Shown here in pieces: positions 26,029-33,387 of a stretch of DNA of 62,113 nucleotides. The notes under the pieces were generated by a model that worked only from the letters and a program-made list of their open reading frames with translations, did not search any database and was not told the origin of the DNA. The stretch is taken from assembly GCF_023897015.1 (NCBI RefSeq), contig NZ_JAMHFY010000029.1:1-62113 (forward strand), given 5' to 3'. Source of the DNA: Desulfosporosinus nitroreducens (GTDB lineage Bacteria > Bacillota > Desulfitobacteriia > Desulfitobacteriales > Desulfitobacteriaceae). Position 1 is the first letter of the stretch, and each line of letters begins with the position of its first letter. The position numbers and the translations under genes are program-made.

Positions 26029-26071
26029 AAGAAGCCATTGATTCGTCAAACCGATGAATCAATGGCTTCTT
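26029..26071 (-). terminator. Terminator after the cotF-like gene
   Basis: AAGAAGCCATTGATTC (26029-26044) pairs perfectly with GAATCAATGGCTTCTT (26056-26071). A 16-bp stem lies about 110 bases past the cotF-like stop on the minus strand, followed by TTCTG. Confidence 0.7.
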
Positions 26072-26117
26072 TACCTATTTTCTACTCCTTAGCATTCATC
26101 ACTGTCTAAGAGCTTTT

Positions 26118-26146
26118 GGCGTAAGCCTCCATCGGAGACTTACGCC
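26118..26146. repeat. Second hairpin downstream of the cotF-like gene
   Basis: GGCGTAAG (26118-26125) pairs with CTTACGCC (26139-26146), with an inner CTCC/GGAG extension. No T-run follows in either direction. It lies between the stop of the coat gene and its terminator, so it may protect the mRNA 3' end. Confidence 0.5.
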
Positions 26147-26182
26147 ACTTAAGAATCGATGTTAGCCAAGACGAGATGAGAT

Positions 26183-26677
26183 CTACTGTATTTGATACAT
26201 ACCTTGGCTTTGCATATATTGAAAAATTCCTTCGCCATGTTGCTGTTCTTCTTTTTGAATATGATTGAGAACTTGCCGTACATTAGTATCTCTAAATTCA
26301 AACACCGCAGTATCATAGGCACCAGATACATACTTTTCTGTCATTAACATGTCTTTACATAGTTTAGCATCTTCTTGGTTATAATTCCCTTGAACTGTTG
26401 AGGTCATTTGGCCTTGATTGCCAGCGGTTTGCTGTTGATTCTGAGTTTGTTGGCCTTGGCCTTGTTGCCCCCCCACACTAGGCACCTGTCCAATTAATAA
26501 CTGATTAATCGTATTCAGGTGTTCTTGCTCCTTTGCTGAATAAGAATTAAAGAGCTGTTTCAATTGAGCATCTTGAGCTTGGTTAGCATATTTAGTGTAT
26601 TTATCGACACAGGTCTCCTCGTGAGTTCTTTGGTCCATCAAAAGCGATTTTTCCTTTTGTGATAATTGAATTGGCAA
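26183..26677 (-). CDS. CotF-family spore coat protein
   Basis: This 164-residue protein has two ferritin-like helical halves (residues about 1-62 and 100-160) joined by a Gln/Gly-rich linker (about 68-95). The second half matches the Coat_F domain (AKLCKDMLMTEKYVSGAYDTAVFEF, then QKEEQQHGEGIFQYMQSQGMY). Such proteins are found in the spore coat; the ferritin-like family has His/Glu pairs that might bind metal. The start is a TTG at 26677 with AAGGAGG 9 bases upstream. Confidence 0.88.
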   Translation of the reverse strand: MPIQLSQKEKSLLMDQRTHEETCVDKYTKYANQAQDAQLKQLFNSYSAKEQEHLNTINQLLIGQVPSVGGQQGQGQQTQNQQQTAGNQGQMTSTVQGNYNQEDAKLCKDMLMTEKYVSGAYDTAVFEFRDTNVRQVLNHIQKEEQQHGEGIFQYMQSQGMYQIQ

Positions 26678-26764
26678 TATAAAGCACCTCCTTATTTCTG
26701 CTTTATATTGTTTTCATTATTCTCGATTCTATGCATGCCTTTAGCGACTTGATTTTACAGGGCC

Positions 26765-28060
26765 CTATATTTTAAATTTATCAACTGCATTCTGAAGCTG
26801 ACTAGCGTTTTGAGCTAAAGATTGGGCTGTTGTTGCAACAATATGCATAGATGCCGCGACTTCCTTAGTTGATCCCTCGATAGTTTCAGCTTTTATCACT
26901 GACTCATCTGAAACCTGCTTAACTCTATCTACATAGAGGTTTATTTCTTCCATACTTCCAAGCATTTGCTCGCTTGAGGCAGCTATATCAGAAATATTGC
27001 TAGAAACATCTTTAGTCGAATCCGTAATAACAGTTAAAGCTTCTTGAGCCTCATGAATCGTTGCCACACTTTCTTTGACTTTAGCATCTGTTAGCATCAT
27101 TCCTTGAACTGCATGATGAACGCTATGTTGAATAAGAGTCGTTATTTCCGTAACATCTCGTGTTGAAGAGGCTACATTTTCTGCCAGTATACGAATTTCA
27201 TCGGCAACCACGGCAAAACCTTTTCCATGTTCCCCAGCCCGTGCAGCTTCAATTGCAGCATTAAGCGCCAAAAGATTAGTTTGTCTTGCTACTTGGGCAA
27301 TCGTTTCTGTGATCGAACCGATGCGATTCGATTGCTCAGCAAGTTCCTCAATTAACTGCACAGATTTGTTCACTGCCCTATTTGTTTCTTCCATAGTGGT
27401 CACGATGAACGAAAGCTTGGCTAACCCATCATTCGAATGTTTTTCGGATTTTACCGCTTCGAGGGAAACAGATTGAGCTCTTTCAGCAATCATTTGAGAG
27501 GCTTTTTCAAGTTCTGTAACCATAACCTTCATCTGTTGCTGTATTCGCGCCTGATCTCGGGTCTCTGAGGCCATATGAGCAGTATAATCGGCGACACTGC
27601 TGTTCGTAGCCGTTACTTCCTCAGAGCTTGCTGATAATTCTTCTGCCGAAACAACCCAGGCCTTCGACATCATGCCTATCTCCCTTATAATACCTCCAAA
27701 GTTATCCATCATATGGTTAAATGCCTGCGCTAACTCTACGACATCGCTCTTTTTTAAAACACTGATTCTTTGTGTTAAATCCCCTTGAGCTACCTTAACA
27801 ATTCTTTCTTGCATCATATAGATGGGTTTTAGAAAGCTCACATACTTTTTTGAGGAAGTAAAAATCCCTGTTAGGATGCCTGATAGTAAAAACAAAAGAA
27901 ATAAAGAAATCGAATTTGACCGATCAAGTTCCATGACATAAATAATAACAAGTCCCATTGCGGCTACCATAGGAATAACCGTCAATAATGTTTGACTTAT
28001 ATACTTGACCAAGCTGATCGATTGCTTTTTTTCCTCAAAAGTCCCATCCCTAACTTCCAT
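26765..28060 (-). CDS. Methyl-accepting chemotaxis protein without a large sensor domain
   Basis: This 431-residue protein has two adjacent membrane helices (about 22-42 and 47-66) joined by a very short loop, then HAMP (about 70-125) and a full MCP signalling hairpin with the tip sequence [32 protein letters not shown]. With almost nothing outside the membrane it cannot bind a ligand in the usual way; it may sense membrane state, energy or a partner. AGGAGG precedes the ATG. It is followed by cotF on the same strand. Confidence 0.9.
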   Translation of the reverse strand: MEVRDGTFEEKKQSISLVKYISQTLLTVIPMVAAMGLVIIYVMELDRSNSISLFLLFLLSGILTGIFTSSKKYVSFLKPIYMMQERIVKVAQGDLTQRISVLKKSDVVELAQAFNHMMDNFGGIIREIGMMSKAWVVSAEELSASSEEVTATNSSVADYTAHMASETRDQARIQQQMKVMVTELEKASQMIAERAQSVSLEAVKSEKHSNDGLAKLSFIVTTMEETNRAVNKSVQLIEELAEQSNRIGSITETIAQVARQTNLLALNAAIEAARAGEHGKGFAVVADEIRILAENVASSTRDVTEITTLIQHSVHHAVQGMMLTDAKVKESVATIHEAQEALTVITDSTKDVSSNISDIAASSEQMLGSMEEINLYVDRVKQVSDESVIKAETIEGSTKEVAASMHIVATTAQSLAQNASQLQNAVDKFKI

Positions 28061-28111
28061 TTAAATGCCTCCTTTCTCATGGCCCCAATATACTTATATT
28101 GAATCATAAGG

Positions 28112-29011
28112 TCAGCCTATCCGGCTTTTTAACTGCTCCCACCCATAAATATAGTGTAGTTGTATAAAAAGTACTCCCGGATGGATCTTTTGATTGCCGT
28201 TTGAGGCGCTCAAATAAACGCTCTCAGCTGGACGATGCTTAGTCTTCTGATGATACAATTTCTCTCTAATTTCTTGACATCGTGCAATTAAATTTTCACT
28301 TGGTAAACCATGCCCCGGTAAATACATCTTGGTCTGCAGGGCCTCAATGCTATTTAAACTTTCTAGATAACTCGGCATGCCGCTTACCACATGCCCCTCT
28401 TCTTCCCAGATGCCCGGATAGGGAATCTCATCTGGAAGCAACATATCTCCGGAAAAGAGTAAAGAATCTTTCTCATTATAAAAAGAGAGATGTCCTGCCG
28501 TATGACCTGGTGTCGGAATAGCACGCAACAGATTATCACCTGCCATAACAGTCTGTTCTGGTTCTATTAATGCGACCTGATCAGGTAAGGCTGTTAAGTA
28601 TTGCAGTCGTTTATATATCTTTAGCATTCCTGGGATTTCCATTTCTGGCACACCCCATTCTTGGGTTGCCCATTGATTAAGACTGGAGAAGGCTTCCCCA
28701 TGTACAAAACTTGTCCACTCTTGGTAATCCCGTGATCCTATAAATACTTTTGCTCCTTCTTGAGCAAAAGTATTTGCTGCTCCTGAATGGTCAACATGCC
28801 AATGAGAAACCAAGACCTGTTCCAGCCTTTTTATCCCTACCTTTTTCATTCCTTCATGAACTGCTTCGATTACTTCCGGTGTATTAGTTCCTGTATCTAA
28901 TAAAGTAGGAATTTCTCCATCAAATAGGTATAAGTTAACTGCTTCCACATTGATGGGGACAGGAATTTTCAACATATAAACATTATTAGATACTTCCTGT
29001 ATGTCTATCAT
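28112..29011 (-). CDS. MBL-fold metallo-hydrolase, probable FadR-regulon member
   Basis: This 299-residue metallo-beta-lactamase-fold hydrolase has the metal motif HWHVDH (SHWHVDHSGAAN), a later GHTAGHLS and SGDMLL, and a C-terminal PGHG. This is the full dinuclear site of glyoxalase-II/lactonase-like enzymes. The substrate is unknown, possibly a thioester given its regulation. The ATG at 29011 is chosen because AGGAGG lies 10 bases upstream; the longer frame to 29131 crosses the promoter. A FadR-like box lies just before the ribosome site. Confidence 0.85.
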   Translation of the reverse strand: MIDIQEVSNNVYMLKIPVPINVEAVNLYLFDGEIPTLLDTGTNTPEVIEAVHEGMKKVGIKRLEQVLVSHWHVDHSGAANTFAQEGAKVFIGSRDYQEWTSFVHGEAFSSLNQWATQEWGVPEMEIPGMLKIYKRLQYLTALPDQVALIEPEQTVMAGDNLLRAIPTPGHTAGHLSFYNEKDSLLFSGDMLLPDEIPYPGIWEEEGHVVSGMPSYLESLNSIEALQTKMYLPGHGLPSENLIARCQEIREKLYHQKTKHRPAESVYLSASNGNQKIHPGVLFIQLHYIYGWEQLKSRIG

Positions 29012-29032
29012 TATAAAAATACCTCCTAGGAA

Positions 29033-29050
29033 TGAATGAATATTCATTGT
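29033..29050. promoter_or_regulatory. FadR-like operator upstream of the MBL hydrolase
   Basis: TGAATGAATATTCATTGT contains a perfect 14-bp palindrome (AATGAATATTCATT). It differs at two positions from the Bacillus FadR consensus TGAATGANTANTCATTCA as I recall it. A near-perfect version precedes the TetR-type fadR at 36458-36475. Confidence 0.7.
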
Positions 29051-29170
29051 TATTACATCTATAATAAAGTACAATTGAATAAGTAAAGAATAATTGATTA
29101 ATAATCTAAATATATCAGGACGCTTCATCATTTCTAAGAAACTAAAGAATAGGTCAGGAGGATAATATTA

Positions 29171-29320
29171 ATGAATTTAAATCAGGCCACTGAAGAATCT
29201 ACCCTTTTTCAGTACCGCATCGTATGCGAGCGTTGTCACAAAACGATTTTTTATTCTGGTCAAGGTAACGGAGAAACTATCTCAGTACTTTGCGACAAAT
29301 GCACTGAAGCAACGATTTAA
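29171..29320 (+). CDS. Small zinc-ribbon-like protein (49 residues)
   Basis: This short gene encodes 49 residues with two CxxC pairs (CERCHK and CDKCTE) separated by a short beta-rich segment, the pattern of a single treble-clef or ribbon zinc site. AGGAGG lies 9 bases before the ATG. Function is unknown. It faces away from the MBL hydrolase gene, across the region with the FadR-like box, so the two may share control. A terminator lies about 130 bases downstream. Confidence 0.7.
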   Translation: MNLNQATEESTLFQYRIVCERCHKTIFYSGQGNGETISVLCDKCTEATI

Positions 29321-29448
29321 CAACTAGTTAATTAATATATGAACTACAACCGTATTAGTAAAGTTCATCGCTGCGATTGCTACATGCCGTGATGGTGAGA
29401 AGGCACCAACGCGTGACTGTTTTGTACACTTATGCTTGATGCTAGTAG

Positions 29449-29489
29449 AACAAAAGGCCATGTCGTAAACAGACGATGGCCTTTTTGTT
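29449..29489. terminator. Bidirectional terminator between the zinc-ribbon gene and fadE
   Basis: AAAAGGCCAT (29452-29461) pairs with ATGGCCTTTT (29476-29485), with a partial inner extension. T/A tracts lie on both sides, so it can end both converging transcripts. Confidence 0.8.
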
Positions 29490-29521
29490 GTAGTCACAGT
29501 TATTTAGGTCTCTTTTTTCCT

Positions 29522-31294
29522 TTAGTAGTTTACTGGATAACACTCTTTCTCTATAATATATTTAGCAATTTCTTGACGCATTCCGATCATATCGACATTC
29601 GGCCTGCGGACAAGCTTGCGCATTCCTGCTAGAACAGTACTGAGAGAATCCCCTTTCTCTACTGCACAAAGTACTTCTTTAGCCTGTTGCTCAAGAATAT
29701 TAAATGCTGCATAAGCTCCTAGGGTTGCGGCTTTTTCAACGAATGCTTTATGCTCGTCAGAAACATTCATGTTTTGAACTTTCTGCGCACGAAGAACGCC
29801 ACTTTCCATAGCGTAGACTTGGAGGACCATCTCTGCCATACCTGTCAAAACAAATTGATTATCTTTCAAAGCCATACCCAAGTTTTGAGCTGCCAATCCT
29901 GCAGCCATTAAGCATAGTTTCTTTGCTTTCTGTGTCATTTGGTTAAGTGCTACTAACCCTTCTGCATCACCGCCCATTCCAATGGAGACCAGATCTTTGC
30001 TGACAGCTTGAGCTGCCTGAAGCAATGGAAGTTCACCAGTCATAGCCCTTTTCAGGAGTGTTCCCGGCACAAGCAAACGGTTGATCTCATTCGTTCCTTC
30101 AAACAGACGATTGATGCGGGAGTCCCTATACATACGTTCAATCGGATATTCTTTAATAAATCCGTAACCGCCATGAATCTGAACCCCTTCATCTACGGCA
30201 AAATCCAAAACTTCAGAAGCGTAGACCTTATTAAGGGAACATTCAATAGCGTACTCCTCTAAAGCCTTACCAGCTTCTTTACGGCAATCTCCAGTCAGAT
30301 CGAGTCCATGGAATCCAGTCTCCATAAGACCTGCAGTACGATAAACAACACTCTCAGCCATATATGTCTTGGTGGCAATTTCTGCAATCTTATGTTGAAT
30401 CGCGCCAAACGAACTGAGAGCTTCTCCGAATTGTTTACGCTCGGAAGCATACTTTAATGCAGTCTCCAAGACAACTTGGACGCTGCCGATTGCCCCAGCG
30501 GCCAATTTAAAGCGACCTACATTCAGGATGTTGAAGGCAACAACATGTCCACGTCCGAGCTCACCAACCACATTTTCTACAGGAACCAGAACATCTTCCA
30601 AGATGACTTGGCGTGTGGAAGAACCTTTAATTCCCATTTTTTGTTCTTCCGGTCCAAATGACAGACCCGGTGTTTCGCGTTCAATGATAAAATTAGTCAT
30701 TTTCCCGTCTACTTTAGCATAGACCAGGAAGATGTCTGCGAATCCGGCATTGGTGATAAATTGTTTTGTTCCATTGATGATATAGTGAGTTCCCTCGGCA
30801 TTAAGAACTGCTGTGGACTTAGCACCTAAAGCATCCGAACCTGAACCAGGCTCAGTTAGGCAGTAGGCAGCAACTTTGGTGCCATTAGCAAGGCCCGGAA
30901 GATATTTAGCCTTCTGCTCAGGTGTACCAAAATAAACGATAGGTAAAGTTCCGATTCCAGTATGTGCTGCATAAGCAACCGCAAATGATCCACCACGAGG
31001 AACTTCTTCACCTACTACTACCGTAGAAGCTTTATCCATAGCTAAGCCTTCAAATTCCTCAGGGATTTCCAACCCAAGTAATCCCAATTCACCAGCTTGG
31101 CGCATAAATTCCCGAACGACGCCTTCTTGTTGCTCCTCCATTTCCTCTACCTTCGGAGCAACCTCTTTTGACATAAAATTATGAGCCATTCTCTTAAGTT
31201 GCTTATGATCTTCATTTAACTCCTCACGAACATATATCTGATCCGGAGCAACTTCAGCCAGTAAAAATCCGCCTCCGCGTAATTCTAATTCCAT
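29522..31294 (-). CDS. fadE: Acyl-CoA dehydrogenase (FadE type)
   Basis: This flavoenzyme makes the first double bond in fatty acyl-CoA. The 590-residue protein consists of the three-domain ACAD core (about 25-410) and an extra C-terminal helical domain (about 430-590), the length of B. subtilis FadE rather than of 380-residue ACADs. Signatures are YCLTEPGSGSDA, the KYASERKQFG segment and EYPIERMYRDSRINRLFEGTNEI, in which a Glu is the usual catalytic base. It is the distal gene of the fad operon and is separated from fadA by the triple repeat. Electrons would go to ETF, which is not in this window. Confidence 0.93.
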   Translation of the reverse strand: MELELRGGGFLLAEVAPDQIYVREELNEDHKQLKRMAHNFMSKEVAPKVEEMEEQQEGVVREFMRQAGELGLLGLEIPEEFEGLAMDKASTVVVGEEVPRGGSFAVAYAAHTGIGTLPIVYFGTPEQKAKYLPGLANGTKVAAYCLTEPGSGSDALGAKSTAVLNAEGTHYIINGTKQFITNAGFADIFLVYAKVDGKMTNFIIERETPGLSFGPEEQKMGIKGSSTRQVILEDVLVPVENVVGELGRGHVVAFNILNVGRFKLAAGAIGSVQVVLETALKYASERKQFGEALSSFGAIQHKIAEIATKTYMAESVVYRTAGLMETGFHGLDLTGDCRKEAGKALEEYAIECSLNKVYASEVLDFAVDEGVQIHGGYGFIKEYPIERMYRDSRINRLFEGTNEINRLLVPGTLLKRAMTGELPLLQAAQAVSKDLVSIGMGGDAEGLVALNQMTQKAKKLCLMAAGLAAQNLGMALKDNQFVLTGMAEMVLQVYAMESGVLRAQKVQNMNVSDEHKAFVEKAATLGAYAAFNILEQQAKEVLCAVEKGDSLSTVLAGMRKLVRRPNVDMIGMRQEIAKYIIEKECYPVNY

Positions 31295-31491
31295 AATATA
31301 TCCTCCTCATTCTCGAGATGCAAAGTTCGACGTTCGAGGTTCGCATAGAGACGTTCAGTTTCGAACGCTATAACATTGAACCCATTACTTTCGACTCTGC
31401 ACCCTAACATCTTCTCTTTTCTTCTAAAGCCTACATCTCTACCCACAACGTTCCGTGCGTTCCCAGGCGTACTCCCGTCCCCCGTCTCTAG

Positions 31492-31702
31492 CCCCGTCGA
31501 CCAAAAAGAAAGGGGACAATTGCTTAGTGAACCCATTCGTGGGAGTTCACGCTAAAGCGAGTGCCGATGCTGAAGGGCAATTTCGCCCAGGTTCACATCC
31601 TGCGCTACCCAGAGGTTGGCGAAATTCCTTCAGCATCCAACGAGCCAGTGAACGGGAACGTGGGTGAACGCGCAATTTCCCCTGACTTTCACAGACCCCA
31701 AA
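31492..31702. repeat. Foldback repeat unit 1 of 3
   Basis: This 211-bp unit is near-identical to units 2 and 3 and lies nearest fadE. Nested inverted arms are visible: AGGGGA(C)AATTGC near one end with GCGCAATTTCCCCT near the other; GATGCTGAAGG with CCTTCAGCATC; AATTTCGCC with GGCGAAATT; and several GTGAAC/GTTCAC words. One hairpin has a TTCG loop. Short ORFs running through it are the same frame repeated and look non-coding. Confidence 0.92.
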
Positions 31703-31748
31703 GATGAACTCAGAACCGTCCCCAACGTCCCCCGTCCCTCGTTCCCAT

Positions 31749-31960
31749 CCCCGTCGACCAAAAAGAAAGGGGACAATTGCTTTAGTGAACCCATTCGTGG
31801 GAGTTCACGCTAAAGCGAGTGCCGATGCTGAAGGGCAATTTCGCCCAGGTTCACATCCTGCGCTACCCAGAGGTTGGCGAAATTCCTTCAGCATCCAACG
31901 AGCCAGTGAACGGGAACGTGGGTGAACGCGCAATTTCCCCTGACTTTCACAGACCCCAAA
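31749..31960. repeat. Foldback repeat unit 2 of 3
   Basis: This 212-bp unit differs from unit 1 by a single inserted T after the CAATTGC arm. It is joined to unit 1 by a 46-bp linker (31703-31748) that is itself repeated between units 2 and 3, so the true period is 257-258 bp. Confidence 0.92.
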
Positions 31961-32006
31961 GATGAACTCAGAACCGTCCCCAACGTCCCCCGTCCCTCGT
32001 TCCTAT

Positions 32007-32217
32007 CCCCGTCGACCAGAAAGAAAGGGGACAATTGCTTAGTGAACCCATTCGTGGGAGTTCACGCTAAAGCGAGTTCCGATGCTGAAGGCCAATTTCG
32101 CCCAGGTTCACATCTCGCGCTACCCAGAGGTTGGCGAAATTCCTTCAGCATCCAACGAGCCAGTGAACGGGAACGTGGGTGAACGCGCAATTTCCCCTGA
32201 CTTTCACAGACCCCAAA
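32007..32217. repeat. Foldback repeat unit 3 of 3
   Basis: This 211-bp unit has about five substitutions relative to unit 1. It ends exactly at the base before the fadA stop codon complement (32218), so the array abuts the end of fadA and would be transcribed as part of the fad mRNA. The 46-bp linker to unit 2 is 31961-32006. Confidence 0.92.
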
Positions 32218-33375
32218 TTATAATAACTCGTAAACTCCAGCAGCGCCCATCCCGCCACCGATGCACATGGTCACCATACCGTACTTCAACTTCCGCTTAG
32301 TCATTTCACTTAAGAGTGTAGCTGTAAGCTTAGCACCAGTACAACCGAGCGGGTGTCCGAAGGCAATAGCTCCCCCATTAACGTTTACCTTTGACGGATC
32401 TATGTCCAGCGTCTTAAGGATAGCCAGCGATTGAGATGCAAAAGCCTCATTTAATTCAAATAAATCGATTTGGTCAAGGGTCAATCCGACTTGTTTTAAC
32501 ACCTTTGGAATCGCCTTAATCGGACCAATACCCATTAATTCCGGTTCTACACCAGCCACTGCAAATCCGCGCCATACGGCTATAGGTTTCAGGCCAAGCG
32601 CTTTCATTTTTTGTTCTGACATAAGCAGGCTCATGGCTGCACCGTCACTGGTCTGGGATGAGTTTCCAGCCGTCACTGTACCACCTGCCTTAAATGCTGT
32701 CCTTAATTTCGCAAGCGAATCTGCAGTGGTCTCCGCACGAATCCCTTCATCTTTGGTGAACCACTTTTCACCGGGTTTTCCATACATGGGCAACGGAACC
32801 GGTACTATTTCATCATCAAAACGCCCGCTGCTTTGAGCAGCCCAAGCCTTTTGATGACTAGAAGCTGCAAAGGCATCTTGTTGTTCACGGGTTATTTCGT
32901 ATTTCTTGGCAACATTCTCAGCAGTAATCCCCATAGATACATAAGCCAGTGGGGAATGCTCTGCCAAGTAAGGATTTGGTGCAGGTTTCATACCGCCAAG
33001 TGGAACCGCAGACATGCTCTCTGCTCCTCCGGCAATCATCACATCTGCTTCACCTAAGCGAATTCGGTCAGCTGCCATAGAAATCGCTTGCAAACCTGAT
33101 GAGCAGAAGCGATTGATTGTTACGCCAGGGACATCAACCGGCAGGCCCGCGCGCTGAGTCATTATTTTGGCCATATTCATCCCTTGCTCCCCTTCAGGAA
33201 AGGAGCAACCGATGACGCAATCATCGATCTCTGTTAGATTAAGTGATGGTACTCTTTTTAAAATATCTTGTATTACATAAGCGCCCAAGTCATCTGGACG
33301 TACAAGTGCCAAGGAACCTTTAATTGCTTTACCTATGGCTGTCCTCTTCGAGTCTATAATGAAGGCTTCTTGCAT
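32218..33375 (-). CDS. fadA: Acetyl-CoA C-acyltransferase (3-ketoacyl-CoA thiolase)
   Basis: This enzyme performs the last step of beta-oxidation, thiolysis of 3-ketoacyl-CoA. The 385-residue protein has the active-site Cys in INRFCSSGLQAI, the C-terminal NVNGGAIAFGHPLGCTGAK with the catalytic His, and MCIGGGMGAAG with the second Cys. The C-terminus (AAGVYELL) is of normal length although it directly adjoins the repeat array. It lies 12 bases downstream of fadN, clearly in one operon. Confidence 0.95.
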   Translation of the reverse strand: MQEAFIIDSKRTAIGKAIKGSLALVRPDDLGAYVIQDILKRVPSLNLTEIDDCVIGCSFPEGEQGMNMAKIMTQRAGLPVDVPGVTINRFCSSGLQAISMAADRIRLGEADVMIAGGAESMSAVPLGGMKPAPNPYLAEHSPLAYVSMGITAENVAKKYEITREQQDAFAASSHQKAWAAQSSGRFDDEIVPVPLPMYGKPGEKWFTKDEGIRAETTADSLAKLRTAFKAGGTVTAGNSSQTSDGAAMSLLMSEQKMKALGLKPIAVWRGFAVAGVEPELMGIGPIKAIPKVLKQVGLTLDQIDLFELNEAFASQSLAILKTLDIDPSKVNVNGGAIAFGHPLGCTGAKLTATLLSEMTKRKLKYGMVTMCIGGGMGAAGVYELL

Positions 33376-33387
33376 TCTTTTCCCCCC

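Noticed and set aside
31285-31536. 83-residue minus-strand ORF overlapping the 5' end of fadE
   Set aside because: No ribosome site, low-complexity TTCGA-rich sequence, and it overlaps the real fadE start and the first foldback repeat.
31455-32300. Series of similar plus-strand ORFs of 70-86 residues with near-identical peptides
   Set aside because: They are the same frame of the foldback repeat read three times, lack ribosome sites and oppose the operon direction; best explained by the DNA repeat.
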